The notes under the pieces are model-generated. The model saw only the letters and a list, made by a program, of their open reading frames with translations, searched no databases and was not told the origin of the DNA. The position numbers and the translations under genes are program-made. From Cohnella zeiphila (lineage in GTDB: Bacteria > Bacillota > Bacilli > Paenibacillales > Paenibacillaceae), in NCBI RefSeq assembly GCF_014212055.1, contig NZ_JACJVO010000010.1, forward strand, positions 18,597 to 82,596: a stretch of 64,000 bases of DNA, read 5' to 3'. Below are positions 17,401-27,915 of this stretch, piece by piece. Position 1 is the first letter of the stretch. Every line of letters begins with the position of its first letter.

Positions 17401-18582
17401 TCAGTGATGGAACAGGCGCACGCCGGAGTACACCATCACCATGCCGTAATCGTTCGCAGCTTGCACCACTTCTTCGTCCCGCAGCGAGCTGCCGGCTTGG
17501 ATCACATACTTCACGCCGCTGCGGCTTGCGCGATCGAGGTTGTCGCGGAACGGCAGGAAAGCGTCGGAGCCGTACGAGACGCCGGCAAGGCCGTGCAGCC
17601 ATTCGCGTTTCTCCTCGCGCGTCAGCCGCGCGGGCACTTCCTCGAAGCAGCTCTCCCAAGCCGCCTGCTCGACCGGCGTGACCTCGTCCTCAAGCCACAG
17701 GTCGATGGCGTTGTTCTGCTCGGCCCGCGCCAGCCCTTCGCGGAACTTCATGTTCAGCGCGGCCGGATGCTGGCGGAGATACCAGCGGTCCGCCTTGTCG
17801 CCGGCGAGGCGCGTGCAGTGAATGCGGGACTGCTGGCCCGCGCCGATGCCGATCGTCTGGCCGTCCAGCGCGTAGCAGATGGAGTTGGATTGCGTGTATT
17901 TGAGCGTGATGAGCGCCACGAGCAGGTCGCGCTTCGCGCTGTCCGGCAGCTCCTTGTTCTCCGTTACGATCTTGTCGAATACCGAAGCGTCAGGCACCGC
18001 GTTGTTGCGCTCCTGCTGCAGCTTCAAGCCGAACAGCGTGCGGGTCTCGATCGGGTCCGGGACGTACTCCGGATCGATCTGCAGAATGAGGTACTTGCCG
18101 CCCTTCTTCTGCTTCAGGATGTCGAGCGCTTCCGGCGTGTAGCCCGGCGCGACGACGAGGTCGGACACCTCGCGCTTGAGCAGCAGCGCGGTCGACGCGT
18201 CCACGACGTCACTCAGCGCGGCGGCGTCGCCGAAGGAGGACATGCGGTCGGCTCCGCGGGCCCGCGCATAGGCGGTTGCCAGCGGCGAAAGCTCCATGCC
18301 GTCGACGAAATAAGCTTTCGCCAATTCCGGCGTAAACGGCACGGATACCGCCGCGCCGGCCGGGCTTACGTGCTTGAAGGACGCCGCAGCCGGCAGGCCG
18401 GTCGCCTGGCGCAGCTCGCGCACGAGCTGGAACGCGTTCAGGGCGTCCAGCAGATTGATGAAGCCGGGATCGCCGTTCACGACGGTCAGCGGCAGCGGCT
18501 TGCCGTCCTCGGAAAATAGCTTCGCTTCCTTCTGGTGCGGGTTCATGCCGTATCGCAGCGCGATTTCGTTCTTTTCGCTCAT
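17401..18582 (-). CDS. Stand-alone AICAR formyltransferase (PurH C-domain homologue), 393 aa
   Basis: Transfers a formyl group from 10-formyl-THF to AICAR. The opening LRYGMNPHQKEA and the later ASFKHVSPAGAAV match the formyltransferase domain of PurH, here carrying the conserved Lys-His pair. Canonical PurH is about 510 residues with an N-terminal cyclohydrolase; that half is absent and the protein is only the transferase. The adjacent purO supplies the missing activity. It occupies the operon position where Bacillus has purH. Confidence 0.92.
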   Translation of the reverse strand: MSEKNEIALRYGMNPHQKEAKLFSEDGKPLPLTVVNGDPGFINLLDALNAFQLVRELRQATGLPAAASFKHVSPAGAAVSVPFTPELAKAYFVDGMELSPLATAYARARGADRMSSFGDAAALSDVVDASTALLLKREVSDLVVAPGYTPEALDILKQKKGGKYLILQIDPEYVPDPIETRTLFGLKLQQERNNAVPDASVFDKIVTENKELPDSAKRDLLVALITLKYTQSNSICYALDGQTIGIGAGQQSRIHCTRLAGDKADRWYLRQHPAALNMKFREGLARAEQNNAIDLWLEDEVTPVEQAAWESCFEEVPARLTREEKREWLHGLAGVSYGSDAFLPFRDNLDRASRSGVKYVIQAGSSLRDEEVVQAANDYGMVMVYSGVRLFHH

Positions 18583-18625
18583 CGGTTTATCCTCGTCCCT
18601 TCCCTGTATCGGTCGTCGCCCGGCG

Positions 18626-19249
18626 CTATTCGCCGGGACGAACGTTCACTTTCCGATCCGTCAGCGTCACGCGGCCTTCCGCGATCCATCTCACTGCAAG
18701 CGGCAGCAGCTCATGCTCCGCCGCATGAATTCGCTCCGCCAGCGTCTCTTCCGTATCGCCTTCGCGCACTTCGACTGCACGCTGAGCGACGATCGGTCCG
18801 GTATCCATCCCGCCGTCCACGAAGTGAACCGTCACGCCCGTCAGCTTGACGCCGTATTCGAGCGCCTGCCGCACCGCTCCCACGCCAGGAAAAGCGGGCA
18901 GAAGCGCCGGATGGATGTTGATCATCCTTCCGTAATAAGGCTTCACGATCACGTCCGTGATCAGCCGCATATAGCCGGCCAGCACGATCAGCTCGATGCC
19001 TTCGTCGTTCAGGCGGCGGACAATCTCTTGCTCATAGGCTTCGCGGGACGGATAGTCCTTGGGCTTGAAAAGAAACGTCGGCACGCCGAGCGACTCCGCC
19101 CGCTGAACGACCCGCGCGGCGGGCTTGTCGCAGACGAGCAGCGCGAGCTCGGCGGGGATATTCGTCGCCCGAACCGCTTCGGCCAGCGCTTGAAAATTGC
19201 TCCCGCCGCCTGAAGCGAATACCGCGATTTTCAGCCGGGACGACGCCAT
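18626..19249 (-). CDS. purN: Phosphoribosylglycinamide formyltransferase, 207 aa
   Basis: Formyl-THF-dependent GAR transformylase. The N-terminus KIAVFASGGGSNFQAL, catalytic region MINIHPALLPAF and VHFVDGGMDTGPIVAQ carry the Asn-His-Asp triad. The start ATG overlaps the purM stop (TAATG), implying translational coupling. Length is normal. Confidence 0.96.
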   Translation of the reverse strand: MASSRLKIAVFASGGGSNFQALAEAVRATNIPAELALLVCDKPAARVVQRAESLGVPTFLFKPKDYPSREAYEQEIVRRLNDEGIELIVLAGYMRLITDVIVKPYYGRMINIHPALLPAFPGVGAVRQALEYGVKLTGVTVHFVDGGMDTGPIVAQRAVEVREGDTEETLAERIHAAEHELLPLAVRWIAEGRVTLTDRKVNVRPGE

Positions 19250-20292
19250 TACAGCTCCGCCCCTCCGAACGTAACGATCTTGCGGCCTTCGGTGACTTTT
19301 CCGATGACGTAGGCTCGTTCGCCGCATTGCTTGGCAAGCTCGACGGCTTGCTGCGCCTGGTCGGCGGGCACGACGAGCACCATGCCGACGCCCATGTTGA
19401 ACGTCGTGAACATGTCTCGGTCGCTGATCGCGCCGTCCCGCTGCATCAGCTTGAAGATCGGCTGGATCGGCCACGAGCCGAGCTCGATGTCGACGTTCAC
19501 GCCATCCGGCAGCACGCGCGGAATGTTCTCGATGAAGCCGCCTCCGGTAATGTGCGCCATGCCTTTGACCGTCACGCTCTCGATCAGCTTCAGCACCGAC
19601 TTGACGTAGATGCGGGTCGGCTCGATCAGCACGTCGCCGAGCGTCCGTCCTTCAAGCTCCGGCAGCTTGTCGGCGAAGGAGTACCCTTTGGTCTCGATGA
19701 GGAGGCGCCGAACGAGCGAGTAGCCGTTGGAGTGGACGCCGCTGGAGCCGAGCCCGATGACCGCGTCTCCCGGAGCGATGGTCGAGCCGTCGATCGCTTT
19801 CGGCTTGTCCACGATGCCGACGGTGAAGCCGGCGATGTCGTACTCGCCGTCCTGGTACATGCCCGGCATCTCCGCCGTCTCGCCGCCGATCAGCGCGCAG
19901 CCCGCCTGCTCGCAGCCGTCGGCTACGCCTTTGACGATCGCTTCGATCTTCTCGGGAACCAGCTTGCCGCAGGCCAGGTAATCGAGGAAAAACAGCGGCT
20001 CGGCTCCCGTCACCACGACGTCGTTCACGCACATGGCGACCGCGTCGATGCCGATCGTGTCGTGCTTGTCCAGCATGAACGCCAGCTTCAGCTTCGTGCC
20101 GACGCCGTCCGTCCCCGAGACGAGCACCGGCTCTTCGTACTTGTCCTTGTTCAGCCCGAACAGCCCGCCGAACCCGCCGAGCCCCGTCAGCACTTCCGGA
20201 CGAAACGTCTTGCGAACGTGCTTCTTCATCCGTTCGACCGCTTCGTTGCCCGCGGCGATGTCCACGCCGGCCTGTTTGTACGCTTCGGACAC
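19249..20292 (-). CDS. purM: Phosphoribosylformylglycinamidine cyclo-ligase (AIR synthetase), 347 aa
   Basis: Closes the imidazole ring of AIR. I choose the GTG at 20292: AAGGAG lies 8 bases upstream and the product then begins [12 protein letters not shown], like B. subtilis PurM. A GTG nine bases earlier directly abuts the binding site and is less likely. Motifs include [10 protein letters not shown] and [12 protein letters not shown]. It overlaps purN by one base. Confidence 0.96.
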   Translation of the reverse strand: MSEAYKQAGVDIAAGNEAVERMKKHVRKTFRPEVLTGLGGFGGLFGLNKDKYEEPVLVSGTDGVGTKLKLAFMLDKHDTIGIDAVAMCVNDVVVTGAEPLFFLDYLACGKLVPEKIEAIVKGVADGCEQAGCALIGGETAEMPGMYQDGEYDIAGFTVGIVDKPKAIDGSTIAPGDAVIGLGSSGVHSNGYSLVRRLLIETKGYSFADKLPELEGRTLGDVLIEPTRIYVKSVLKLIESVTVKGMAHITGGGFIENIPRVLPDGVNVDIELGSWPIQPIFKLMQRDGAISDRDMFTTFNMGVGMVLVVPADQAQQAVELAKQCGERAYVIGKVTEGRKIVTFGGAEL

Positions 20293-20301
20293 TTCGTTCA
20301 C

Positions 20302-20465
20302 TCCTTAGAAATTCGGTGAATGATTACTTTCCTTTTTCGTCGTAACGCCAGCGGAACGACGTCTCTTCTGGCGCCAAGGTGGAGCGTTAGCCGATTTTCT
20401 CGGCTAACTCACCCACCAGCGACGCCCAACGCGGAGCGTCAGCCGCATGGTGCGACGATCGCGAG
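20302..20465 (-). other. purF-purM intergenic segment with hairpin
   Basis: This 164-bp gap is unusually long for this tightly packed operon. GTTAGCCGA pairs with TCGGCTAAC (9 bp, 20386-20408) around a five-base loop. No T-run follows, so it may be a processing or stability element rather than a terminator. No reading frame is convincing. Confidence 0.5.
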
Positions 20466-21962
20466 TCAATCGCAGCTGCAGGAAGTCGCCTTCGCCAGCT
20501 CGAACTCCACCTTCGTCGGGTAATCGTGGTCGAAGCAGCTGAGGCAGAGGCCGCGATTCTTCTCGCCGTCGTGCCCGCCGACCGCATCGATCAGCCCTTC
20601 CTTGCTCAGGAAGTAGAGCGAATCGGCGTTGATCGCCTTGCGGATCTCCTCCACCGACTTGGTGGACGCGATCAGATCCGCCGGGTTCGGCGTGTCGATG
20701 CCGTAGTAGCACGGGTTCATAAAAGGCGGCGACGAGATGCGAACGTGAACCTCGGTCGCGCCCGCTTCTCGCAGCATGTTGACGATGCGCAGCGACGTCG
20801 TGCCCCGGACGATCGAGTCGTCGATCATGACGACGCGCTTGCCTTCGACGACTTTGCGGACGGCGGACAGCTTCATTTTGACGCCCTTCTCGCGCAGCTC
20901 CTGCGAAGGCTGGATGAACGTCCGGCCGGTGTACTTGTTCTTGATCAGTCCGAGCTCGTACGGGATGCCCGTCTGCTCGGCGTAGCCGATCGCGGCCGAG
21001 ATGCTCGAATCCGGCACGCCGGTTACGATGTCCGCGTCGACAAAAGCTTCCTGCGCGAGCTGCTGGCCCATCCGTTTGCGAGCCGAATGCAGGTTGACCG
21101 AGTAGATGTCGCTGTCCGGCCGGGCGAAGTAGATGTACTCCATCGCGCACACCGCGCGGCGCTCCATCTTCGCGAAGCGTTCCTCGCGCAGGCCGTCCTT
21201 GTCCAGCACGAGCAGCTCGCCCGGCTGAACGTCGCGCACGAACTCGGCGCCGATCGTCTCCAAGGCGCACGTCTCCGACGCGAAAATGTACGCCTCGCCG
21301 AGCCGCCCCATGACGAGCGGACGGAAGCCGTTCGGGTCGCAGGCCGCGATCAGCCGGTCCTTCGTCATGATCAGGAACGCGTAGCCTCCGATCAGCCGGG
21401 CGAACGCATCCTTGACCGCCTCGACCAGGTCCTTCGGAGAGCGGGCGATCAGGTGGGCGATGACTTCGGTGTCGCTGGACGTCTGAAAAATCGACCCCTG
21501 CTCCTCCAGCTCCCGCCGGATGACCGGCTCGTTGACGAGGTTGCCGTTCGTACAAACCGCCAGGTCTCCGTCACGGTATTTGAACACGAGCGGCTGAGCG
21601 TTGCCGAGCTTGCTGGAGCCCGACGTCGAATACCGGACGTGCCCGATCGCGCGGTCTCCCTTCAGCGCGCCGAGACGGTCGCGGTCGAACACTTCCTTGA
21701 CCAGCCCCATGCCGCGGTGATAATGGAATTCTCCGTCCTCGGAAGCGCAGATGCCGCAGCTCTCTTCGCCGCGGTGCTGCAGCGCGTGCAGGCCGTAATA
21801 AGACAGACCGGCAGCGTCGGGATGGCCGAACACGCCGAACACCCCGCACTCTTCCTTCGCCTTGTCGAAAATCTCTTCCTGAAAGCCGCCCTCGTTATAA
21901 TGGTTCCCGGTCCAGAACCGGGCTTCGGCGGCGTCAACTCCGGATTTTACTGCATCCGGCAT
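20466..21962 (-). CDS. purF: Amidophosphoribosyltransferase, 498 aa
   Basis: First committed step: PRPP plus glutamine gives phosphoribosylamine. The glutaminase nucleophile is the Cys of [11 protein letters not shown], exposed after propeptide removal; here the leader would be 38 residues, longer than the 11 of B. subtilis. The PRPP loop [13 protein letters not shown] is intact. Cysteines in [14 protein letters not shown] and GLCLSC match the 4Fe-4S ligands of the Bacillus enzyme. The start at 21962 has GGAAGGAAG upstream and overlaps the end of purL by 16 bases. Confidence 0.95.
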   Translation of the reverse strand: MPDAVKSGVDAAEARFWTGNHYNEGGFQEEIFDKAKEECGVFGVFGHPDAAGLSYYGLHALQHRGEESCGICASEDGEFHYHRGMGLVKEVFDRDRLGALKGDRAIGHVRYSTSGSSKLGNAQPLVFKYRDGDLAVCTNGNLVNEPVIRRELEEQGSIFQTSSDTEVIAHLIARSPKDLVEAVKDAFARLIGGYAFLIMTKDRLIAACDPNGFRPLVMGRLGEAYIFASETCALETIGAEFVRDVQPGELLVLDKDGLREERFAKMERRAVCAMEYIYFARPDSDIYSVNLHSARKRMGQQLAQEAFVDADIVTGVPDSSISAAIGYAEQTGIPYELGLIKNKYTGRTFIQPSQELREKGVKMKLSAVRKVVEGKRVVMIDDSIVRGTTSLRIVNMLREAGATEVHVRISSPPFMNPCYYGIDTPNPADLIASTKSVEEIRKAINADSLYFLSKEGLIDAVGGHDGEKNRGLCLSCFDHDYPTKVEFELAKATSCSCD

Positions 21963-24190
21963 GGGATCGCTTCCTTCCATGGCATACGGAATTCGTTCAA
22001 AGGTGCCTGAATCGCGATATGTCCGTTAATGGAAATGGTCAGTTGTTCTCCGCCTACCGTGCCCAGCCGCTGCACGGGCACGCCGCTCTCGGCCAGGAAC
22101 GCGGCCAGCGCTTCGGCCTTCTCCGGCTTCGTCGACAGCAGAATGCGCGACTGCGATTCGCTGAACAGCGCCAGGTCGGGGCGCAGGTTCGTCGCGAAGT
22201 CGACGGTGGCGCCAAGGCCGCGGCCGAAGCCGGATTCCGCGATCGCCGCGGCGAGTCCGCCTTCGGACAGATCGTGCGCCGAAGCGACGAGCCCTTTGCG
22301 GATCGCGCCCAGCACCGACTTGAGCAAGCGCTGCTCGACGGCCAGGTCCAGCTCCGGCGGACGGCCTTCGGTCAAGCCGTGCACGGCGTATTGGAACTCG
22401 CTGCCGCCGATCTCCGCTTTCGTCTCGCCGAGCAGGAAGATGACGTCGCCTTCCGCTTTGAAGTCCTGCGTGGTGATGTGGTCGATATCTTCCACAAGGC
22501 CGACCATGCCGACGACCGGCGTCGGGTAGATGGCGCCCTTGGCGTTCTCGTTATACAGGGAGACGTTGCCGCCGATGACCGGCGTCTCCAGGAAGCGGCA
22601 GGCTTCGGCCATGCCGTCGACGGCCTTCTCCATCTGCCAGAAAACTTCAGGCTTCTCCGGAGAGCCGAAGTTCAGGTTGTCCGTAATGGCGAGAGGTTCG
22701 CCGCCGGAGCAGACGATGTTGCGCGCCGCTTCCGCGACCGCGATGCGTCCGCCGACTTCCGGGTCGAGGTAGACGTAACGTCCGTTGCAGTCCGTCGTCA
22801 TCGCCAGCGCCTTGCGCGTGCCGCGGATCGTAACGACCGCCGCGTCCGAGCCCGGAACGACCGCCGTCGAAGTCCGCACTTGGTAGTCGTACTGGCTGTA
22901 CACCCACTCTTTGCTTGCGAGCGAGGGGGAGCCGAGCACTTTTTGAAGCGCGTCGTTCAGGTCGATCGCTTGCTCGTAGCGGTTCGTGTCGATCGAACCG
23001 TTCTTCAGATAGTAATCCGGTACTTTGGAAGGCTTGTCATACACCGGGCAGTCGTCGACGAGCGCCTTGACCGGCATATCGCCGACCACCTCGCCCTTGT
23101 GAAACAACCGCAGTCGTCCGTCGTCGGTTACCTTGCCCACTTTGTGGCAATCCAGCCCCCACCGCGCGAAAATCGCTCTCGCCTGCTCTTCGTGCTTCGG
23201 TTCGGTGACGAAAAGCATCCGCTCCTGCGACTCGGACAGCATCATTTCGTAAGCGGTCATGCCTTCCTCGCGCTGCGGCACCTCGTCGAGGTACAGCTCC
23301 ATGCCGTTGCCGGCCTTGCTCGCCATCTCCGAGCTCGAGCAGGTGAGGCCCGCGGCGCCCATGTCCTGGATGCCGAGCACGATGCCGGACGCGATCAGCT
23401 CGAGCGTCGCTTCCATGACGAGCTTCTCCATGAACGGGTCGCCGACTTGCACGGCGGAACGCTTCGCTTCCGACTCGGCGGTCAGGTCCTCCGACGCGAA
23501 CGTCGCGCCGTGGATGCCGTCGCGGCCGGTGGCCGGGCCGACGTAGAAGACCGGGTTGCCGACGCCTTTGGCGACGCCGCGCTGGATTTGGTCGTGGTCG
23601 ATCAGGCCGACGCACATCGCGTTGACGAGCGGGTTGCCCTCATACGACTCATCGAACATGACTTCGCCGGCGACCGTCGGGATGCCGATACAGTTGCCGT
23701 AGCCGGCGATTCCGCTGACGACATGCTCGAACAGGTAGCGAACGCGGTCGTTCTCCAACCGGCCGAACCGCAAGGAATTGAGCAAGGCGATCGGGCGCGA
23801 GCCCATCGAGAAAATGTCGCGGATAATGCCGCCGACACCGGTCGCCGCGCCTTGGTACGGCTCGACGGCGGACGGGTGGTTGTGCGACTCGATCTTGAAC
23901 ACGACGGCCTGGTTGTCGCCAATGTCGACGATGCCGGCGCCTTCGCCGGGGCCCATCAGGACGCGCGGGCCGGTCGTCGGGAAGCGGCGGAGCAGCGGCT
24001 TGGAGTTCTTGTAGGCGCAATGCTCGGACCACATGACGCTAAAAACGCCGATCTCCGTATAGTTAGGCTGCCGGCCGAGGAATTCGCAGATGAGCGCGTA
24101 TTCCGAGTCGGACACGCCGAATTGCTTGTAAATTTTCTGCTCGGCGATCTGCTCGATCGTCGGCTCTTTCGCGGCGGTTTGCTGCGCCAT
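21947..24190 (-). CDS. purL: FGAM synthase large subunit, 747 aa
   Basis: Small-type PurL (about 740 residues), which works with PurS and PurQ to convert FGAR to FGAM using glutamine. It has the ATP-binding PurM-like halves, with [16 protein letters not shown] and [23 protein letters not shown] near the N-terminus. AAGGAGGG lies 10 bases before the ATG. It overlaps purF and follows purQ by 16 bases, the Bacillus arrangement. Confidence 0.97.
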   Translation of the reverse strand: MAQQTAAKEPTIEQIAEQKIYKQFGVSDSEYALICEFLGRQPNYTEIGVFSVMWSEHCAYKNSKPLLRRFPTTGPRVLMGPGEGAGIVDIGDNQAVVFKIESHNHPSAVEPYQGAATGVGGIIRDIFSMGSRPIALLNSLRFGRLENDRVRYLFEHVVSGIAGYGNCIGIPTVAGEVMFDESYEGNPLVNAMCVGLIDHDQIQRGVAKGVGNPVFYVGPATGRDGIHGATFASEDLTAESEAKRSAVQVGDPFMEKLVMEATLELIASGIVLGIQDMGAAGLTCSSSEMASKAGNGMELYLDEVPQREEGMTAYEMMLSESQERMLFVTEPKHEEQARAIFARWGLDCHKVGKVTDDGRLRLFHKGEVVGDMPVKALVDDCPVYDKPSKVPDYYLKNGSIDTNRYEQAIDLNDALQKVLGSPSLASKEWVYSQYDYQVRTSTAVVPGSDAAVVTIRGTRKALAMTTDCNGRYVYLDPEVGGRIAVAEAARNIVCSGGEPLAITDNLNFGSPEKPEVFWQMEKAVDGMAEACRFLETPVIGGNVSLYNENAKGAIYPTPVVGMVGLVEDIDHITTQDFKAEGDVIFLLGETKAEIGGSEFQYAVHGLTEGRPPELDLAVEQRLLKSVLGAIRKGLVASAHDLSEGGLAAAIAESGFGRGLGATVDFATNLRPDLALFSESQSRILLSTKPEKAEALAAFLAESGVPVQRLGTVGGEQLTISINGHIAIQAPLNEFRMPWKEAIPCRMQ

Positions 24191-24206
24191 TGGTCGATGT
24201 CCCTCC

Positions 24207-24893
24207 TTAGCGGGCCGATGCGGCCTGAGATACGAATGCTTGAAGCGCGGACTTGAACATCCGGGCGCCGTCCGCCGAGCCGAGCAGGTCGCTGACCGCG
24301 CGCTCCGGATGCGGCATCATGCCGACGACGTTGCCCGCTTCGTTGCAGATGCCGGCGATGTTGTCGACGGAGCCGTTGGGATTTTCCCCTGCATAGCGGA
24401 AAACGATCTGGTTGTTCGCTTTGAGGCGAGCCAGCGTCTCGTCGTCGCAATAGAAGTTGCCTTCGCCGTGCGCGATCGGGATGCGGACGACTTCGCCCTT
24501 CTCGTAATCGTTCGTGAACGCCGTTCCCGCGTTCTCGACGCGGAGGTCGACGGGGTGGCAGCGGAATTTGAGGGAATTGTTGCGGATAAGCGCACCCGGC
24601 AAAAGTCCTGCTTCGGTCAGAATCTGGAAGCCGTTGCAGACGCCCAGGATAAACTTACCCTTTTCGGCGGCTTTGCGAACTTCCGCCATGACCGGAGCGA
24701 AGCGGGCGATCGCGCCGCAGCGCAGGTAGTCGCCGTAGGAGAAGCCGCCCGGCACGAGGATGGCGTCATAGTCGGACAGATCGGTGGCGGTGTGCCACAC
24801 GTAGTCGACGGGCTGCCGCACGACGTCCTCGACCGCCTTCAGCATGTCGATGTCGCAGTTGGAGCCCGGAAAAACGAGTACCGCGAATTTCAT
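24207..24893 (-). CDS. purQ: FGAM synthase glutaminase subunit, 228 aa
   Basis: Class-I glutamine amidotransferase delivering ammonia to PurL. The nucleophile Cys is in [10 protein letters not shown] and the His/Glu pair in [10 protein letters not shown]-terminal [14 protein letters not shown] is the PurQ signature. It follows purS by six bases. Confidence 0.97.
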   Translation of the reverse strand: MKFAVLVFPGSNCDIDMLKAVEDVVRQPVDYVWHTATDLSDYDAILVPGGFSYGDYLRCGAIARFAPVMAEVRKAAEKGKFILGVCNGFQILTEAGLLPGALIRNNSLKFRCHPVDLRVENAGTAFTNDYEKGEVVRIPIAHGEGNFYCDDETLARLKANNQIVFRYAGENPNGSVDNIAGICNEAGNVVGMMPHPERAVSDLLGSADGARMFKSALQAFVSQAASAR

Positions 24894-24899
24894 CGGGGT

Positions 24900-25142
24900 T
24901 CAGCCCTCCAGTTCGAAGCGATAGTCTTCGATGACGGTGTTGGCCAGCAGCTTCTCGCACATCGCCTTGACCCGTTCCTCCGCCTTCGCCCGGTCGTTCG
25001 TGTCCAGTTGAAGCTCCATGTATTTTCCGATGCGGACCTTGCCGACTTCCTCGAAGCCCATCGTGTGCAGCGAGCCTTGAACGGCGTTGCCCTGCGGATC
25101 GAGCACGTTCTCTTTGATCGTGACGTATACCGTTGCTTTCAT
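24900..25142 (-). CDS. purS: FGAM synthase subunit PurS, 80 aa
   Basis: Small dimeric protein that bridges PurL and PurQ and helps ammonia channelling. The sequence YVTIKENVLDPQGNAVQGSLHTMG is the family hallmark, and length is normal. It lies between purC and purQ as in Bacillus. Confidence 0.96.
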   Translation of the reverse strand: MKATVYVTIKENVLDPQGNAVQGSLHTMGFEEVGKVRIGKYMELQLDTNDRAKAEERVKAMCEKLLANTVIEDYRFELEG

Positions 25143-25184
25143 GGGTGAATGTCTCCTCCTGATTTGGGGAAAATGGCTTGCGGC

Positions 25185-26114
25185 TTATGGCGCGATCGGC
25201 TTCAGGATGCTGAATCCGACTTTGGATTCGGTCAAACGGCGATGGATGTCCCAGTAGCGGGCCGACGTCGCTTCGACGACTTCGTCGGGCAGGCGGGGCG
25301 GCGTGCTGTTCTTGTCCCAGTCCGAATTCGCCAGGTAAGCGCGGACCGGCTCCTTGTCCATGCTGTCGATCTCGACGTCCAGCTTGTAGTTCTCCTTGGC
25401 CCAGAAACGGGAGGAATCGGGCGTGAACAGCTCGTCGATCAGAATGATGTCGTTATCGATAAGGCCGAATTCGAATTTGCAATCGGCAAGAATGATTCCG
25501 TTGGCGTCGCAGTAGCCGCGGCCGAACGCGTACAGGTCCAGGCTGCGGTCGCGCAGCTTCTCCGCGAGGTCTTGGCCGACGCGGCGGGCCATCTCCTCGA
25601 ACGGGATGTCCTCGTCGTGGCCGACGTCGTTTTTGCCGGCGGGGGTGAAGATCGGCTGCTCCAGCTGGGAGTTCTTGCGGAGCCCTTCCGGCAGCTTGAT
25701 GCCGTTCACTTCGCCGGTCGCCTGGTACTGCCGCCAGCCGCCGCCGGTAATGTAGCCGCGCACGACGCACTCGATGTCGATCCGCTTCGCCTTGCGGGCG
25801 ACCATGATGCGGCCTCCGAGCTTGGCGCGATCGGCGGGATCGACGACGTCTTCGCCAAGCCGGTTCACGTCGGTATGGACGACGTGGTTCGGCAGCAGGT
25901 CGCCGGTCAACCCGAACCAGAACGAGCTGAGGCCGTTCAACACTTGGCCTTTGCCGGGAACCGGCGGATCGAGCACGTAGTCGAACGCGGAAATGCGGTC
26001 GGTAACGACGATCAGGAGATGCTCTCCGAGATCGTACAGCTCCCGCACCTTCCCTTTGTGGATGAGCGGGGCGCGGACGAGCCCTTCGGCGGTGGACAAC
26101 GCTTCTGTCGACAT
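25185..26114 (-). CDS. purC: SAICAR synthetase, 309 aa
   Basis: ATP-dependent joining of aspartate to CAIR. Motifs IHKGKVRELYD, DRISAFDYVL and VRGYITGGGW are diagnostic. At about 309 residues it is the longer form rather than the 240-residue B. subtilis type. The start at 26114 follows AAGGAGG by 7 bases; an in-frame TTG 33 bases earlier is unlikely. A 499-bp repeat-filled gap separates it from purB upstream, unlike the rest of the operon. Confidence 0.95.
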   Translation of the reverse strand: MSTEALSTAEGLVRAPLIHKGKVRELYDLGEHLLIVVTDRISAFDYVLDPPVPGKGQVLNGLSSFWFGLTGDLLPNHVVHTDVNRLGEDVVDPADRAKLGGRIMVARKAKRIDIECVVRGYITGGGWRQYQATGEVNGIKLPEGLRKNSQLEQPIFTPAGKNDVGHDEDIPFEEMARRVGQDLAEKLRDRSLDLYAFGRGYCDANGIILADCKFEFGLIDNDIILIDELFTPDSSRFWAKENYKLDVEIDSMDKEPVRAYLANSDWDKNSTPPRLPDEVVEATSARYWDIHRRLTESKVGFSILKPIAP

Positions 26115-26200
26115 GACAGCCTCCTTGTGGAGCGTAATGGATGTCAATCAGGACTCCGGGGAGCCCGGTTGATTTTTGTTTCGATGCCCGGATGCGGCGG

Positions 26201-26545
26201 AGTTGGTTTGATATCAGACCAACTCCGCGTTATATCCGCTTCTTCTATGCCTCGTGCGATCGATTTCGTCTGATTTCAGACTAAATCTGCATCCTCTGTG
26301 CCTCGTGCGGCCGAGTTCGTCTGATTTCAGACTAATTTCGCCTCTTCTTATGCCTCGTGCGACCGGTTTAGTCTGATTTCAGACTAATTTCGCCTCTTCT
26401 GTGCCTCGTGCGACCGGTTTAGTCTGATTTCAGACTAATTCTGCCTCTTCTGTGCCTCGTGCGATCTAGATAGTCTGATTTCAGACTAATTTCGCCTCTT
26501 CTGTGCCTCGCGCGGCCTTATTGGTATTGGTCGCAATAACTCCTA
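26201..26545. repeat. 51-bp tandem repeat array inside the pur operon (purB-purC gap)
   Basis: Units beginning GCCTCGTGCG start at 26249, 26300, 26352, 26403, 26454 and 26505, a 51-bp period (one of 52). Most contain the dyad TTAGTCTGATTTCAGACTAA or a close variant. A diverged unit at 26201-26224 carries the dyad AGTTGGT/GACCAACT. A reverse copy of GAGTTATTGCG, the core of the array at 63828, occurs at 26532-26542. A full unit has stops in all six frames, so it does not encode protein. In the operon transcript it would form a series of hairpins. Confidence 0.85.
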
Positions 26546-26613
26546 CGCTGCATCCGGCGAATGAAGTGTCCAAAAGCAATAACTTCGTCGGTTCCGAGCT
26601 AGGAAGCCCGCGC

Positions 26614-27909
26614 TTACTCCAGGCCCAGCCGCTTGAAAATGGTGTCGACGTGCTTCAGGTGCCAGCTTGGGTCGAAGCAGTCGGCGATTTCCTCGGCGCT
26701 GAGGACGTTCGTGATTTCCGGCGTCGACGAGACGATGTCGCGGAAGTCGCGCTGCTCTTCCCATGCCTGCATCGCGCGGGGCTGCACGGTGTCGTACGCC
26801 TGCTCGCGGCTGAAGCCCTTGTCGATCAGCTTCGTCAGCACGCGGCCGGAGAACGGAACGTTATACGTGCTGCGCATGTTGCGTTTCATGTTCTCCGGAA
26901 ACACCGTCAAGTTTTTGACTATGTTGCCGAAGCGGTTGAGCATGTAGTTCAGCAGCATGGTGGCGTCCGGCAAAATGATCCGCTCGACCGAAGAGTGCGA
27001 GATATCGCGCTCGTGCCACAGCGGCACGTCCTCGTACGCGGTCACCATGTGGCCGCGGATGACGCGCGCGAGGCCGCTAATGTTCTCGCAGCCGATAGGG
27101 TTGCGCTTGTGCGGCATCGCGGACGAGCCCTTCTGCCCTTTCGCGAACGGCTCCTCGACCTCGCGGAATTCGCTTTTTTGCAGCGCGCGGATCTCGGTCG
27201 CGAACTTGTCCAGCGACGTGGCGATCAAGGCCAGCGTCGCCATGTATTCCGCATGGCGGTCGCGCTGCAGCGTCTGCGTCGAGATCGGCGCGGCCTTGAT
27301 GCCCAGCTTGTCGCAGACGAACTGCTCGACGAACGGGTCGAGGTTGGCGTACGTGCCGACGGCTCCGGACATTTTGCCGAATTGGACGTTGTCCGCCGCA
27401 TGACGGAACCGCTCCAGGTTCCGCTTCATCTCTTCGTGCCACAGCGCCAGCTTCAAGCCGAACGTCGTCGGTTCCGCGTGAACGCCATGGGTGCGGCCCA
27501 TCATCGGGGTCGACTTGTATTGAATCGCTTGTCCGCGAAGGATATCGACGAAGGCAACCAGGTCGCGCTCCAGAATTTCGTTCGCCTGCTTCAGCAGATA
27601 GCCGAGCGCCGTGTCGACGACGTCGGTGGACGTCATGCCGTAGTGAACCCACTTGCGCTCCGCCCCGAGGCTCTCGGAGACGGCGCGGGTGAAAGCGATG
27701 ACGTCGTGGCGGGTCTCCTCTTCGATCTCGTAAATGCGGTTGATGTCGAACTTCGCGTTTTTGCGAAGCTCCACGGTATCTTCCTTCGGAATATGGCCCA
27801 GTTCGGCCCATGCCTCGCAAGCGCAAAGCTCGACTTCAAGCCAAGCTTTGAACTTGTTCTCCTCCGTCCAGATGGCCCGCATCTCCGGGCGGCTGTAGCG
27901 TTCAATCAT
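26614..27909 (-). CDS. purB: Adenylosuccinate lyase, 431 aa
   Basis: Releases fumarate from SAICAR and from adenylosuccinate. It contains the superfamily signature [17 protein letters not shown], the [13 protein letters not shown] motif and [14 protein letters not shown]. Length is normal. It starts six bases after the purK stop. Confidence 0.97.
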   Translation of the reverse strand: MIERYSRPEMRAIWTEENKFKAWLEVELCACEAWAELGHIPKEDTVELRKNAKFDINRIYEIEEETRHDVIAFTRAVSESLGAERKWVHYGMTSTDVVDTALGYLLKQANEILERDLVAFVDILRGQAIQYKSTPMMGRTHGVHAEPTTFGLKLALWHEEMKRNLERFRHAADNVQFGKMSGAVGTYANLDPFVEQFVCDKLGIKAAPISTQTLQRDRHAEYMATLALIATSLDKFATEIRALQKSEFREVEEPFAKGQKGSSAMPHKRNPIGCENISGLARVIRGHMVTAYEDVPLWHERDISHSSVERIILPDATMLLNYMLNRFGNIVKNLTVFPENMKRNMRSTYNVPFSGRVLTKLIDKGFSREQAYDTVQPRAMQAWEEQRDFRDIVSSTPEITNVLSAEEIADCFDPSWHLKHVDTIFKRLGLE

Positions 27910-27915
27910 AGTAGG

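Noticed and set aside
20386..20408. Terminator between purF and purM
   Set aside because: No T-run follows the stem on the minus strand, and termination here would cut off essential downstream genes.
22019..24256. 745-codon ORF antisense to purL
   Set aside because: Long antisense frames are expected in GC-rich genes; the protein is Arg/Val/Asp-rich without domains while purL is unambiguous. The same applies to the long antisense frames over purM, purF, purB, GH4 and the lipoproteins.
26249..26504. CRISPR-like array
   Set aside because: The whole 51-bp unit repeats head to tail with no unique spacers, and no cas genes are present.
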